Translations under genes and position numbers: made by a program | From: JBAZCO01 sp041654915 | Lineage (GTDB): Bacteria > Bacillota > Clostridia > Christensenellales > DTU072 | NCBI GenBank assembly: GCA_041654915.1 | Contig: JBAZCO010000002.1 | Location: forward strand, 1 to 45,992 | DNA length: 45,992 nt | Direction of reading: 5' to 3' | In this document: positions 1 to 9,004 of the stretch, piece after piece | Layout of the letters: each line of letters starts with the position of its first letter | Numbering within the stretch: position 1 is the first letter of the stretch | Notes under the pieces: model-generated | Told to the model about the DNA's origin: nothing | Database searches by the model: none | Seen by the model: only the letters and a program-made list of their open reading frames with translations

Positions 1-60
1 GAGCTTAGGCGGACTTTCATAGAACAAAACGCAACATTGGTAAAGGAGCTTGATATATAA
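1..60 (+). CDS. gyrB: DNA gyrase subunit B, C-terminal end (partial)
   Basis: Only the last 19 codons and the TAA stop (58-60) are inside the window. Read from base 1 the frame ends in [17 protein letters not shown], which matches the usual GyrB C-terminus (RR.FIE.NA..V..LDI). The stop lies one base before the gyrA ATG, as expected of a gyrB-gyrA operon, and the gyrA ribosome-binding site lies inside these codons. The protein would be the ATPase subunit of DNA gyrase. The identification rests on the short tail plus the gyrA neighbour. Confidence 0.85.
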   Translation, partial: ELRRTFIEQNATLVKELDI

Positions 61-61
61 T

Positions 62-2635
62 ATGGAAAAGAAAAGATTAGAGTTAGAGCGCATTCAAGAG
101 TTGCTAGCCAAGACAAAAATCGTACCGGTAGAAGTGCGTGACGAAATGGCAAAATCCTTTATCAGTTATGCAATGGCGGTCAATGTCAGCCGTGCGATAC
201 CCGATGTGCGAGACGGTCTTAAGCCCGTGCATAGGCGGATACTTTTTGCTATGAGCGAGCTTAGCAACACCTACGACAAACCGCACAAAAAGTGCGCAAG
301 AATCGTTGGTGAAGTGTTGGGTAAGTATCACCCTCACGGGGATACGGCGGTCTATGATGCGTTGGTTAGGCTAGCGCAAGACTTCTCAATAAGGGCAACT
401 CTAGTTGACGGACACGGTAACTTTGGTTCGGTGGATGGGGACCCGCCCGCCGCCGCACGGTATACCGAAGCACGACTTTCTAAAATTGCGGGCGAGATGC
501 TCCGTGACTTAGATAAAGGCACGGTGGACTTCTATCCCAACTTTGACGACACACTAATGCAGCCCGTGGTGCTTCCTGCACGCTACCCCAATTTGCTGGT
601 TAACGGCAGTGAGGGTATTGCTGTTGGTATGGCTACAAGCATTCCTCCGCACAACCTTTGCGAGGTGATAGACGGCACGGTTGCGTTAATGGAAAACCCC
701 GACATCACCATAGAGGAATTAATGAACTATATCCCCGCTCCCGACTTTCCCACGGGCGGTTTGGTGCTAGGCAGAGGCGCTGTTAAACAAGCGTATTTCA
801 CGGGCAAAGGCAGCGTGGTAATACGCTCCCGTTGCGAGATAGAGGAGCAAAATGGGCGAAATAGAATAGTCGTAACCGAACTTCCCTATCAAGTCAACAA
901 GGCAAACTTAATAAAGGCGATAGCCGACCAAGTTAAGGAAAAGAGATTGGAAGGGATATCCGACATAAAAGAGGAATCCGACCGCTTTGGGATGCGTATT
1001 GTTATTGAATTAAAGCGTGACGCAACCCCTCAAGTTGTACTAAACACCCTTTACAAACAGACCAACTTACAAGTAACATCGGGTATCAATCTGCTTGCAC
1101 TCATAGACGGCGTGCCAAGAGTATTGAACTTGAAAGAAATTCTATCCGCTTACATCAAGCACCAAATTGATGTAATAGAAAGGCGCACACGCTATCTGTT
1201 GGATAAGGCGCTAGACAGAGAACATATCGTAAAAGGATTGGTAATAGCGCTTGCAAATATTGACGAGGTTGTGGCTATCATAAGAGGCTCAAAAGACGCT
1301 CAACAAGCTCTGCCTAGACTTATGGAGAATTTTGAGTTATCCGAAAGGCAGGCAAAAGCGATTCTTGATATGCGTTTAGCCAGACTCACGGGGCTTGAAG
1401 TGGAAAAACTCAATGCCGAACTTGAGGAGCTTACCCGTTCAATAAACGAATACAGGGATATTTTGGCTAATCCGGAAAAGGTTAGGGGAATAATAAAGGA
1501 AGAAATGGGCGGCATCCGTTCCGCATACGGCGATGCACGCCGTTCCGAGCTTAGCTATGACCCGTCCGAGATAAATATTGCCGACCTTATCACCCAAGAG
1601 GATGTTGTGGTATCTATGACATATCAAGGGTATGTTAAGCGGATATCGGCAGATGAATACAAGGCACAGCACAGGGGCGGCACGGGTATTGCGGCGCACA
1701 AGACCAAGGACGAGGACTTTGTTTACAAGATGTTTGTTTGCCACTCCCACGACGACTTATTGTTCTTTGGCAACTACGGCAAGGTATATTGTTTAAAGAC
1801 ATACGAAGTGCCAGAGGCAACAAGAACAGCAAAGGGGCGGGCAATAATCAACCTGTTGCCGCTTAGCCCGGGTGAAAAAATAACAACAATGTTGTCGGTA
1901 AAAGATTATAGCCAAGGGTATATGCTAATGGCAACCCGCCAAGGCTTGATTAAAAAATGCGACCTTAGCGCTTTTGAATCAATTCGAGTAAACGGAAAGA
2001 TAGCAATCACCTTAACCGAGGGCGACGAACTTATCGTTGCAGATATTACCACGGGAGATGACGATATAATTGTAGCCGCATCCGAAGGAAAGTGCATAAG
2101 ATTTAGCGAAAAGAATGTAAGAAAGACAGGACGAGGCTCACAGGGCGTAAAGAGCATTAACTTGTCGGATGATTCTTATGTTGTAGATATGGCGGTGATA
2201 CGAGAGGGTGCAGAAGTAATTACTGTAACCGAAAACGGCTACGGCAAGCGCAGCGATATAGACGACTATCGCCTGCAAGGTCGTGCGGGCAAGGGAATCA
2301 AGGCGGGCGTGTTTAACGAAAAGACAGGTCAGCTTATAAATCTCAAACTTGTTACAGAGGCGGAAGACCTAATCATAATTGCAGACAGCGGCACAATGAT
2401 AAGAATGCGTGCGGATATGATTAGCAAGATAGGCAGAAATACACAGGGTGTGCGTCTTATGCGGCTAAGAGATGATGCAAAGGTTGCGTGCGTGGCGGTT
2501 GCTCCCCGAGAGGAGGATGCCGAGTATGATGAACTTGATATCGAAAGTGATGATGCGGCAACTGATAGCACAACACCGCAAGCGCAAGCAGTAGAGGAAA
2601 AAGCGGCAGAGGAAAGCCCCGAAGTTAAGGAGTAA
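62..2635 (+). CDS. gyrA: DNA gyrase subunit A
   Basis: Breakage-reunion subunit of the type II topoisomerase that puts negative supercoils into DNA; it works as A2B2 with GyrB. With the ATG at 62 the protein has 857 residues, a normal GyrA length. Seen in the sequence: the winged-helix/tower domain, the catalytic tyrosine in [10 protein letters not shown] (Tyr134), the quinolone-region motif [10 protein letters not shown] (Thr95 and Asp99 at the two classic resistance positions, so no obvious resistance change), and a C-terminal beta-pinwheel with an acidic tail. A GyrA-box is present as QHRGGTG (residues 536-542), which favours GyrA over ParC, although the last basic residue of the consensus is Thr here. 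The ATG at 62 is preferred over the in-frame TTG at 50 because AGGAG at 44-48 sits only 1 base from the TTG but 13 from the ATG. It is translationally linked to gyrB. Confidence 0.97.
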   Translation: MEKKRLELERIQELLAKTKIVPVEVRDEMAKSFISYAMAVNVSRAIPDVRDGLKPVHRRILFAMSELSNTYDKPHKKCARIVGEVLGKYHPHGDTAVYDALVRLAQDFSIRATLVDGHGNFGSVDGDPPAAARYTEARLSKIAGEMLRDLDKGTVDFYPNFDDTLMQPVVLPARYPNLLVNGSEGIAVGMATSIPPHNLCEVIDGTVALMENPDITIEELMNYIPAPDFPTGGLVLGRGAVKQAYFTGKGSVVIRSRCEIEEQNGRNRIVVTELPYQVNKANLIKAIADQVKEKRLEGISDIKEESDRFGMRIVIELKRDATPQVVLNTLYKQTNLQVTSGINLLALIDGVPRVLNLKEILSAYIKHQIDVIERRTRYLLDKALDREHIVKGLVIALANIDEVVAIIRGSKDAQQALPRLMENFELSERQAKAILDMRLARLTGLEVEKLNAELEELTRSINEYRDILANPEKVRGIIKEEMGGIRSAYGDARRSELSYDPSEINIADLITQEDVVVSMTYQGYVKRISADEYKAQHRGGTGIAAHKTKDEDFVYKMFVCHSHDDLLFFGNYGKVYCLKTYEVPEATRTAKGRAIINLLPLSPGEKITTMLSVKDYSQGYMLMATRQGLIKKCDLSAFESIRVNGKIAITLTEGDELIVADITTGDDDIIVAASEGKCIRFSEKNVRKTGRGSQGVKSINLSDDSYVVDMAVIREGAEVITVTENGYGKRSDIDDYRLQGRAGKGIKAGVFNEKTGQLINLKLVTEAEDLIIIADSGTMIRMRADMISKIGRNTQGVRLMRLRDDAKVACVAVAPREEDAEYDELDIESDDAATDSTTPQAQAVEEKAAEESPEVKE

Positions 2636-2654
2636 TAAAAGGCAATAAAAAACC

Positions 2655-2699
2655 AGAAGTCTTGCGGGAAAACCAAAAACCTCAAGACTTCTATTTTTT
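2655..2699 (+). terminator. Rho-independent terminator of gyrBA
   Basis: Perfect 10-bp inverted repeat, AGAAGTCTTG (2655-2664) and CAAGACTTCT (2683-2692), with an 18-base loop, followed by ATTTTTT. It lies 20 bases after the gyrA stop and just before the tRNA promoter, so it separates the two units. Confidence 0.85.
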
Positions 2700-2712
2700 A
2701 GGCATAAAACAG

Positions 2713-2741
2713 TTGACAAAAAAACAAATACATTATATTAT
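2713..2741 (+). promoter_or_regulatory. Sigma-A type promoter of the tRNA cluster
   Basis: TTGACA (2713-2718), a spacer of exactly 17 bases, then TATTAT (2736-2741). The predicted start near 2748 leaves only a few bases before the first tRNA at 2755. This is a strong consensus match, as expected for stable RNA. Confidence 0.85.
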
Positions 2742-2754
2742 AGAAAAGCATCGT

Positions 2755-2831
<77 letters not shown>

Positions 2832-2900
2832 CTCTTTTTGAGGAAAGCTTCACAAAACCCAAGTGAAGTTTTTCTTTAAAAGAAACTAAATTATCCTTGT

Positions 2901-2977
2901 GGCGGCGTAGCTTAGTTGGTTATAGCGGCCGGTTCATACCCGGCAGGTCGTTGGTTCGAGTCCGACCGCCGCTACCA
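2901..2977 (+). tRNA. tRNA-Met (CAT), elongator
   Basis: Complete 77-base cloverleaf with encoded CCA. Acceptor GGCGGCG pairs with CGCCGCT, the anticodon loop is TTCATAC, and the T-arm GTTGG/CCGAC is intact. The body resembles Bacillota elongator Met tRNA. A tRNA-Ile with lysidine-modified CAT is the alternative, but the acceptor and anticodon stems fit Met better. Confidence 0.88.
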
Positions 2978-2985
2978 AAAACAGC

Positions 2986-3060
2986 GGCCCCATGGTCAAG
3001 CGGTTAAGACACCGCCCTTTCACGGCGGTAACAGGAGTTCGAGTCTCCTTGGGGTCACCA
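2986..3060 (+). tRNA. tRNA-Glu (TTC)
   Basis: 75-base cloverleaf with CCA encoded. Acceptor GGCCCCA pairs with TGGGGTC (one G-T), the anticodon stem CCGCC/GGCGG encloses CTTTCAC with anticodon TTC, and the T-arm GGAG-TTCGAGT-CTCC is intact. It lies 8 bases after the Met tRNA. Confidence 0.95.
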
Positions 3061-3065
3061 AACAA

Positions 3066-3141
3066 GGGAGCATAGCTCAGCTGGGAGAGCGCTTGCCTTA
3101 CAAGCAAGATGTCACTGGTTCAAGTCCAGTTGTTCCCACCA
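3066..3141 (+). tRNA. tRNA-Val (TAC)
   Basis: 76-base cloverleaf with CCA encoded. Acceptor GGGAGCA pairs with TGTTCCC, the anticodon loop carries TAC between CTTGC and GCAAG, and the T-arm is ACTGG-TTCAAGT-CCAGT. It is the last gene of the tRNA operon and is followed at once by a terminator. Confidence 0.95.
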
Positions 3142-3145
3142 AAAG

Positions 3146-3168
3146 AGGACGGTTTTACCGTCCTTTTT
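3146..3168 (+). terminator. Terminator of the tRNA operon
   Basis: Stem AGGACGGT/ACCGTCCT with a 3-base loop, then TTTTT, starting 5 bases after the CCA of tRNA-Val. Between it and the stop codon of the convergent gene (3285) there are about 115 AT-rich bases with no gene. Confidence 0.9.
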
Positions 3169-3252
3169 GCTTTAAGTGTAGACTTTTATTAAAGAAGTGT
3201 TATTTGTTTTTTGCTATTATATGGGTTAGTTTTAATTTGAGTGTTGGAACTA

Positions 3253-3309
3253 TTGTTAGATATGGAAAAATCTTTTTATTGTTGTTAGATGTGGAAAATT
3301 CTTTTTATT
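3253..3309. repeat. Imperfect 28-bp tandem duplication across a stop codon
   Basis: Bases 3253-3280 and 3282-3309 match at 26 of 28 positions, with a 29-base period. The right copy contains the last codons and the stop of the minus-strand membrane-protein gene (KRIFHI-stop). The left copy carries a near-identical KRFFHI-stop in another frame, just beyond the gene. It looks like a local slippage duplication of the gene's 3' end. Confidence 0.8.
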
Positions 3310-3980
3310 TCGGATACAATTCTTTGAGCGGAGAGGCTGACTGTGGTGAGGATAATTACCGCTCCAAAAACTGCGGTGACAACCGCCATTATGTAGTTGG
3401 CGCTATGCCCGTCTGCACGCTCGGCAAGCACTACGGCAAAGGGTAAAAAGGCAAGGAGGGCAACGCTTATCAAATGAAAAAGGTATTTGCGGGGAGATTT
3501 TAGGCGGATGAGTATGTAAATAGCTATCATCACCATAGATACCATATATATAGAAGGAAGTATGTATTCGTAAATGAAAAACGGGGCAGAGATTACTTCC
3601 TGCAAGGCTATTGCAAGTACGGATAGAAAAATTGCTTGCCCAAGTACCTTTTGACTAAAGTATTTGGTGTCTTGCAAGGTGCTGCGAATGAGAAAGTATA
3701 AGTAAAATAAACCCGCTACCACTACCCAACTTATTTTGGGGTAGCCTAGTATGATTAGTTCTGCGGCAAAGGCAATCAGCGTGATATTAAGCGCAACTAT
3801 CGCATAGATTTTATCAAACAACAGCGTACCAAATAAGGGCGACTTGCTCCTTGCGGGGAAAGCTCGGGGCAAACGGATAGCCGTAGCCAGACTTCCGTTT
3901 TCTCGTGAAAACGGTGCGTGACACAGCGGACAAACGGGGGTGCGGCAGCCTATGGAGATGTTACAATGAGAGCAACGCAT
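3285..3980 (-). CDS. Zinc-ribbon membrane protein, DUF6320-like
   Basis: 231-residue protein of unknown function. The N-terminus has a zinc-ribbon-type pair of CxxC motifs (Cys3/Cys6 and Cys17/Cys20), followed by a basic linker and about six hydrophobic segments, so it should be a membrane protein with a cytoplasmic metal-binding head. The layout resembles the Bacillota DUF6320 proteins; that family name is recalled from layout, not searched. The ATG at 3980 is chosen because it lies one base after the cysS stop (TAAAATG), which suggests re-initiation; no SD is visible. A start at 4040 would add 20 residues ahead of the ribbon and overlap cysS. It is the last gene of the minus-strand block. 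Confidence 0.75.
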   Translation of the reverse strand: MRCSHCNISIGCRTPVCPLCHAPFSRENGSLATAIRLPRAFPARSKSPLFGTLLFDKIYAIVALNITLIAFAAELIILGYPKISWVVVAGLFYLYFLIRSTLQDTKYFSQKVLGQAIFLSVLAIALQEVISAPFFIYEYILPSIYMVSMVMIAIYILIRLKSPRKYLFHLISVALLAFLPFAVVLAERADGHSANYIMAVVTAVFGAVIILTTVSLSAQRIVSEIKRIFHI

Positions 3981-3981
3981 T

Positions 3982-5376
3982 TTATTTTTGCAACGGGGTG
4001 ACCCGTGTGCCGTCCTTAGTGTCGGCAACAGCATAGCCAAGCCTCGCTATCTCCTCTCTCAAACTATCCGCAAGGGCAAAGTCCCTGTTCTTTTTTGCCG
4101 TTGTGCGCTCTGCAACAAGTATTTCGACTTGGGCGGGAAGGACAAAACTTTCTGTTATAGCGGATGTATCGCTTGTAAGCGAAAGCCCTAATATTTTGTC
4201 AAACTCAAGGGCAAGCGTATAGATATCTTGCGATTTAGACTCCTTAATTGCGGTAAAAAGGATACCCAAAGCAAGGGGTACATTTAGGTCGTCTTGAATT
4301 GCCGCAACAAAAGAAGAGCGCAAACCATCTAAAATTTCGGGAGAAGTTTTTTGTGTTGATGCCTTGTGGCTTGCAAGCTGCTGCATTAGCCGCTCCCTGC
4401 TGACCTTAGCGGAATCTAGCGCTGTAAAGGTGAAGTTTAGCTTTTTGCGGTAGTGGGTGTTTAGGCAGAAAAAGCGAAAGTCCAGCGGAGAGTAGCCACG
4501 CTCTTCCAAGTCTTTTATTGTGTATGTATTGCCAAGGCTCTTGCTCATTTTGCCGCCGTCCACCAACATAAACTCGCCGTGCAACCAATAGTTTACCGTG
4601 CGTTTGCCCGTTAGCGCCTCGTTTTGCGCAATTTCGTTTTCGTGGTGTATGGGAATGTGGTCTACACCGCCGCTATGTATATCAAAGACCTTGCCGAGGT
4701 ATTTGCGGCTCATTGCCGAACATTCTATGTGCCAACCGGGATAGCCTTTGCCCCAAGGGCTGTCCCACTGCATAATGTGCAGGGGTTCGGCTTTTTTCCA
4801 CAGGGCAAAGTCGGCGGGATTGCGTTTTTCCGAGTTGACTTCCACCCGTGCGCCCGCAATGTTATCCTCTATGCTTGCTCCGCTCAACGAACCGTAGCCC
4901 GGGAATTTGGATATATCAAAATATATGCCGTCCGATGTTTCGTAGGCGTAGCCTTTTTCCACTAGTTCAACCACATATTCAATCATTTCGGGGATGTGGT
5001 CGGTTGCCTTTGCGATTATTTCGGGTTTGGATATATTTAATTTTTTAATATCCTCAAAAAACACATTGGAGTAGTGGTTGGCAATTTGCCACGGAGTTTT
5101 TTGTTGTTCACGGCTTGCCTTTAGCATCTTGTCCTCACCGTCGTCGCTATCTGCCATAAGATGCCCAACATCGGTAATATTAAGCACGCCTTTTAGCTTG
5201 TATCCCTCGGATTTTAAGGCACGGCGAATCAAGTCCATAAAAATATAGGTGCGTAAATTGCCGATATGGGCATAATTATATACGGTAGGACCGCAAGAAT
5301 ACATAGATACCCAACCGTCTTTAACGGGAGAAAACTCTTGTTTTTTTCGTGTTAGGGTGTTATAAAGTTTAATCAT
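3982..5376 (-). CDS. cysS: Cysteine--tRNA ligase
   Basis: Class I aminoacyl-tRNA synthetase that charges tRNA-Cys in the cytoplasm. It has 464 residues, the usual length. Seen: the HIGH box as HIGN (37-40), the zinc cysteine in SCGPTVYNY (Cys28), the zinc-site segments [10 protein letters not shown] and [16 protein letters not shown], and KMSKS at 276-280. The ATG overlaps the cysE stop in ATGA (5373-5376), so the two are translationally coupled, as in other Bacillota. An SD-like AAGGAAG lies within the end of cysE, about 10 bases upstream. Confidence 0.97.
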   Translation of the reverse strand: MIKLYNTLTRKKQEFSPVKDGWVSMYSCGPTVYNYAHIGNLRTYIFMDLIRRALKSEGYKLKGVLNITDVGHLMADSDDGEDKMLKASREQQKTPWQIANHYSNVFFEDIKKLNISKPEIIAKATDHIPEMIEYVVELVEKGYAYETSDGIYFDISKFPGYGSLSGASIEDNIAGARVEVNSEKRNPADFALWKKAEPLHIMQWDSPWGKGYPGWHIECSAMSRKYLGKVFDIHSGGVDHIPIHHENEIAQNEALTGKRTVNYWLHGEFMLVDGGKMSKSLGNTYTIKDLEERGYSPLDFRFFCLNTHYRKKLNFTFTALDSAKVSRERLMQQLASHKASTQKTSPEILDGLRSSFVAAIQDDLNVPLALGILFTAIKESKSQDIYTLALEFDKILGLSLTSDTSAITESFVLPAQVEILVAERTTAKKNRDFALADSLREEIARLGYAVADTKDGTRVTPLQK

Positions 5377-6056
5377 ATTGAATAGTCTTCCTTAATTTCT
5401 TCGCCCGTTTCGTTGGATATTGAGTACTTGCAGGTTTGAATACCCAAGTCGTCCTCTATGCGGCAAAGCCTCTTGTTGAGCCGCTTGAACTCATCTAAAA
5501 TTGGGTCGGGGAGTTTTTGGTCGAGGTCGTTATATTTTGCGCCGTACATACGGACAACTCGCCCCGGTACACCAACAATCGTGCAACGAGCGGGAACATT
5601 TTTTAGCACAACAGAGCCTGCGCCTATCTTGGCATAGTCGCCAATTATAACAGGTCCTAGAATTTTTGCGCCCGCTGATATCATCACATTATTGCCCACC
5701 GTGGGGTGGCGCTTGCCTACATCTTTCCCTGTGCCGCCCAGCGTAACACCTTGATAAATCGTGACATTGTCGCCTATCTCGGTAGTTTCGCCAATGACAA
5801 CACCGCTGCCGTGGTCGATAAACAGCCCTTTGCCAATCTTTGCGGCGGGGTGAATTTCTATGCCTGTTTTTTTGCGGGCACGGGCAGATAGCAATCCCGG
5901 CAACAACCGCATCCCCTTTTGGTAGAGTTTATGTGCGAGGCGGTAGTAGAACATTGCTTTTATGCCGCTGTAAGTGAGAAACACTAACAGTTTGCTTGTT
6001 GCGGCGGGGTCTTTAGCCATTGCCGCATTTATGTCGCTTTTAATGCCTTTAAACAT
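5373..6056 (-). CDS. cysE: Serine O-acetyltransferase
   Basis: Makes O-acetylserine from serine and acetyl-CoA, the first step of cysteine synthesis. 227 residues from the ATG at 6056. The N-terminal helical part (FKGIKSDINAAMAKDPAA) is followed by the left-handed beta-helix of hexapeptide repeats. The SAT signature surrounds IDHGSGVVIGETTEIGDNV with the catalytic His, then QGVTLGGTGK and the KRHPTVG segment. The start at MFKGIK is chosen over the upstream ATG at 6098 because AAGGA lies about 5 bases before it and the family begins there; the upstream ATG also lies in front of the leader hairpin. Its end overlaps cysS by 4 bases. Confidence 0.95.
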   Translation of the reverse strand: MFKGIKSDINAAMAKDPAATSKLLVFLTYSGIKAMFYYRLAHKLYQKGMRLLPGLLSARARKKTGIEIHPAAKIGKGLFIDHGSGVVIGETTEIGDNVTIYQGVTLGGTGKDVGKRHPTVGNNVMISAGAKILGPVIIGDYAKIGAGSVVLKNVPARCTIVGVPGRVVRMYGAKYNDLDQKLPDPILDEFKRLNKRLCRIEDDLGIQTCKYSISNETGEEIKEDYSI

Positions 6057-6075
6057 ATTTTCCTTGATAGTTGTA

Positions 6076-6102
6076 AAAAATGAGGCGGTACTCCTCATTT
6101 TT
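6076..6102 (-). promoter_or_regulatory. Terminator-like hairpin in the cysE leader (possible attenuator)
   Basis: On the minus strand, AAAAATGAGG and CCTCATTTTT form a 10-bp stem around AGTACCG, followed by another T; it looks like an intrinsic terminator placed 19 bases before the cysE start. A TATAAT on the minus strand about 40 bases upstream of it would start transcription before the hairpin, but its -35 is poor. The loop and 3' arm contain GTACCGC, like part of the T-box core, but no full T-box leader was recognised. Its role as an attenuator is inference. Confidence 0.5.
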
Positions 6103-6229
6103 ATTATGTTGTATTGATACTAATTATATATTCCTAAACGAAAGCAAGGGTTACTCCCCAAGGCAACATCCTTGTATCAGATTTAAGATAAGCAAAATTA
6201 CCTTAAAACAGTACGGTTAGTTTACTTGC

Positions 6230-7732
6230 CTAGCGTTTGGTTTTTTTAGATTTAGCAGGCGGCTTTTTTGAGGTTGCCTGTTGGTTTGCAGGCGGTCTTG
6301 CGCCTTGATAGGGTTGCATCATATATGGATTATAGCCTTGTTGACCGTAGGCGGGTTGCGCACGCTTTTGTTGTTTTGGATAGATTGGGGGCTTGCCCGG
6401 CTTTACGGGATATTCTTGCCCGGGGAAGGTGTGCGGACGGTTGCCTTTGGGAACAAAGGTGATTGGCTTTGCCTGCCTGTTGCGGAATAGGAAGGGAAGT
6501 ATTAACACTATTAACATAATCCCCACAGCGCCCGCATAGAGGAAGTTGAAGTTAATTGTGCCAGAGCCTTCTAGGAAACCGCCCCAGCTTGTTTGGAAGT
6601 ACTCGGCAAAAGCGGACTGCACATCGGCGCTTTCTAGGCTGGGAATATTGGCAAAGACGGGACAAATTACCGCCATAATAATACTAATAAATATAAACAG
6701 CGGGATAATGTGCAGTCGCCTTGATGTGTAGCTAAACAGCCTGCCGATAGATAATCCAATTTCTACAAGCGAGAGAACAAGAGCGATAAGCATAAAGGCA
6801 ATTAGCCCATAAGTGCCTATATTGCGCACGATAACTACGGGGTCGTATTTGCCGTCGTCGCCTCGTTGTATTTTTATTTCGTCATCTCTGCCCTCTATGA
6901 ATGCGTAATAATACCAAGTTGGACCGTTGAATTGAATGATTCTCTCTACTGCGGGTATTGAGTAGTAGGTCATGGCAGGGGTGCGGAAGAAAGCTTTGTA
7001 AATATCTGCCGTGGTGATATCAATGGTACTCATACCAAGGTCTTTATGCAAGAACACGGTATCGGGCATAGAGCCGTCGGGGGCGATATAGGGGTCGTCA
7101 CGGTTTGCCTCTTCCTCTATGAGGTAAGTGCCTTTGGGCCAAAGCTCGGGACGATTTGGCACAGAAAAGTCAAAGTCGTCACTTAGCTTGAGGTATCCCA
7201 AGGAAGTGAGGGTGAGCCGTGGGGTGTTTTGAGCGGGGTCATTGTTTATTGATGCCTCAAAACGCTCGACCGCCTCGCTGTAAGCAGGAGTGCCGGAAAA
7301 GGATGCGCCAATGAACAAAAACAGGGCGAACACCACCGTTAATATTAGTGAGATAATGGGAAGAAGTGTGCCAAAATAGCGAGTTTTGCGGAAATAACCG
7401 CTAAAGTCAAAGTTGACATCCTCGTAGGCATCTACATACTTGCCAAGCTTTTTTTCTTTTTTTACTGTTTCGGTCCGTGTTGCAAGATTTGCAGCGGCAA
7501 GTTCGGCAACGAGAATATTGCTGTTGTATTCTCCCACCTGCACTTTTTGGAGGAGCGCCTTGTATTCCTTGCGTTTGGCACGCAAGCGTGCTTTAACATA
7601 GGGTGAGTCGCTTTCTTTGATATCAAAACGCAACTCACCAATCTTCCTGTCCAGCAAGTCGATTAATACAGCCTCGTCTTTTTCCGTCCAAGCGGCGCTG
7701 AACAATTTTGGATTAGTTATTTTTTTTGCCAT
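6230..7732 (-). CDS. Unknown four-span membrane protein with a basic Pro/Gln-rich tail
   Basis: 500-residue protein I do not recognise. Residues 1-118 are charged and partly helical, likely cytoplasmic. Four hydrophobic spans follow, near 120-143, 309-329, 341-361 and 395-416. Between spans 1 and 2 is a loop of about 165 residues, rich in acidic and aromatic residues, which should face outside. The tail (420-500) is rich in Pro, Gln, Lys and Tyr and ends KKPPAKSKKTKR. The start has GGGAG 6 bases upstream and its own promoter (7807-7835), so it may be transcribed apart from ychF; cysE and cysS could be read through from it. No enzyme motif was seen. Confidence 0.85.
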   Translation of the reverse strand: MAKKITNPKLFSAAWTEKDEAVLIDLLDRKIGELRFDIKESDSPYVKARLRAKRKEYKALLQKVQVGEYNSNILVAELAAANLATRTETVKKEKKLGKYVDAYEDVNFDFSGYFRKTRYFGTLLPIISLILTVVFALFLFIGASFSGTPAYSEAVERFEASINNDPAQNTPRLTLTSLGYLKLSDDFDFSVPNRPELWPKGTYLIEEEANRDDPYIAPDGSMPDTVFLHKDLGMSTIDITTADIYKAFFRTPAMTYYSIPAVERIIQFNGPTWYYYAFIEGRDDEIKIQRGDDGKYDPVVIVRNIGTYGLIAFMLIALVLSLVEIGLSIGRLFSYTSRRLHIIPLFIFISIIMAVICPVFANIPSLESADVQSAFAEYFQTSWGGFLEGSGTINFNFLYAGAVGIMLIVLILPFLFRNRQAKPITFVPKGNRPHTFPGQEYPVKPGKPPIYPKQQKRAQPAYGQQGYNPYMMQPYQGARPPANQQATSKKPPAKSKKTKR

Positions 7733-7752
7733 ACCCGTCTCCCTGATAGTTG

Positions 7753-7776
7753 CGGCGTGCCTTGCGGAAAACGCCG
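7753..7776 (-). promoter_or_regulatory. 5' leader hairpin of the unknown membrane-protein gene
   Basis: Minus-strand stem CGGCGT/ACGCCG (7771-7776 and 7753-7758) with a 12-base loop. It lies between the promoter and the SD in a leader of about 68 bases. No T-run follows, so it is not a terminator. Role unknown. Confidence 0.45.
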
Positions 7777-7806
7777 TAGCAATATAAGAGTAATATACAC
7801 TTTAAT

Positions 7807-7835
7807 ATAATACATTATATATCTATTGGCGTCAA
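7807..7835 (-). promoter_or_regulatory. Sigma-A type promoter for the unknown membrane protein (and possibly cysE-cysS)
   Basis: On the minus strand TTGACG (7835-7830), a 17-base spacer, and TATTAT (7812-7807). It lies in the 172-base gap after ychF and would give a leader of about 68 bases. Confidence 0.75.
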
Positions 7836-7849
7836 ATATCAAGCGCAAA

Positions 7850-7880
7850 ATAAAATTTTCCAAATAAATGAAGTATTTGG
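7850..7880 (-). terminator. Weak terminator-like hairpin after ychF
   Basis: Minus-strand stem CCAAATA/TATTTGG (7880-7874 and 7866-7860) with a 7-base loop, followed by AAAATTTTATTTT. It is AT-rich and the tail is not a pure T-run, so termination may be partial. Confidence 0.35.
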
Positions 7881-7904
7881 GCGGGGAAAGCGAGAAAAAC
7901 TGCC

Positions 7905-8987
7905 CTAAACATTAAAGCGGAACAGCACGACATCCCCTTCTTTTAGTATATAATCTTTGCCCTCGCTCCTCACCTTGCCTTTTTCTTTAGCGGCGGTGTA
8001 TGAGCCGCACTCCATAAGAGTGTGAAAATCCACGGTTTCTGCCCGAATAAAGCCCTTTTCAAAGTCCGTGTGTATCTTTCCCGCTGCTTGGGGCGCTTTT
8101 GTGCCTATCGGGATAGTCCACGCACGGGTTTCCTTTTCGCCTGCGGTAAGATAACTCATTAGCCCAAGCAACTTGTATGAGGAGGTAATTAATTTTTCCA
8201 AACCGCTCTCCTCAATCCCCAATTCCTCCATAAAAACCGCCTTATCCTCGGGAGAAAGCATGGCAAGCTCCGCCTCGATTTGTGCGCAAAGCACAATTAC
8301 TCCACTGCCCTCGGCGGCGGCAAACTCCTTTACCGCCTCAACTTGTGCGTTTGTCGCCCCCTGCTCGGACACATTTGCCGCATAAATCACTTTCTTGCCC
8401 GAAAGAAGTAGCAAGCTTGAGGCAAACACTTGCTCATCTTTGGTCAAGTCAACGCCCCTTGCGCTCCTGCCCTCCCCAAGGGCGGCATAGAGTTTTTCCA
8501 GCACCAAAAGTTCAAAAGCATACTTTTTATCCCCGCCCTTTAGCGCAGTCCTAGTTTTCTCAATACGGCGGGTAAGGGTATCCAAATCTGCCAATATGAG
8601 TTCCATATTTATCGTTTCTATGTCACGCACGGGGTCTACCGTGCCATCGATATGGGTGATGTTATCGTCCTCGAAACACCTTACAACATGAACGATTGCA
8701 TCCACCTCTCGTATGTGGGATAGGAATTTATTGCCTAGCCCCTCGCCTCGGCTAGCGCCCTTTACCAAGCCTGCAATATCTACAAACTCTATTGTTGCAG
8801 GTGTAATTTTTTTAGAGTCATATAGGGATGCCAGCTGTTTAAGTCTGTCATCCGGCACGGAAACAATGCCGATATTTGGCTCAATTGTGCAGAACGGGTA
8901 GTTAGCCGCCTCCGCTCCTGCGGATGTGAGGGCATTGAACAAAGTGCTTTTTCCCACATTGGGTAAACCTACTATACCTAACTTCAT
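7905..8987 (-). CDS. ychF: YchF/OLA1-type ribosome-associated ATPase
   Basis: 360 residues, normal for the family. P-loop GLPNVGKST at 7-15, then the TIEPN switch region and the DIAGLVKGASRGEGLGN G3 region. The G4 position has NVSE instead of the GTPase NKxD, which is the known reason this family prefers ATP. The C-terminus is a TGS domain ending GDVVLFRFNV. The protein binds ribosomes and affects translation and stress responses in other bacteria. AAGGAT lies about 10 bases before the ATG, 17 bases after the sigH stop, so the two are likely co-transcribed. It is not normally part of the mrnC-rlmB-sigH cluster. Confidence 0.96.
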   Translation of the reverse strand: MKLGIVGLPNVGKSTLFNALTSAGAEAANYPFCTIEPNIGIVSVPDDRLKQLASLYDSKKITPATIEFVDIAGLVKGASRGEGLGNKFLSHIREVDAIVHVVRCFEDDNITHIDGTVDPVRDIETINMELILADLDTLTRRIEKTRTALKGGDKKYAFELLVLEKLYAALGEGRSARGVDLTKDEQVFASSLLLLSGKKVIYAANVSEQGATNAQVEAVKEFAAAEGSGVIVLCAQIEAELAMLSPEDKAVFMEELGIEESGLEKLITSSYKLLGLMSYLTAGEKETRAWTIPIGTKAPQAAGKIHTDFEKGFIRAETVDFHTLMECGSYTAAKEKGKVRSEGKDYILKEGDVVLFRFNV

Positions 8988-9004
8988 TTATTATTATCCT
9001 TAAA

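Noticed and set aside
2916..3446. 176-codon plus-strand frame across the tRNA cluster
   Set aside because: It runs through four tRNA genes and a terminator and has no SD or recognisable protein.
6057..6180. Full T-box leader for cysE-cysS
   Set aside because: No stem I AGAGA motif, no specifier loop, and the T-box core is incomplete.
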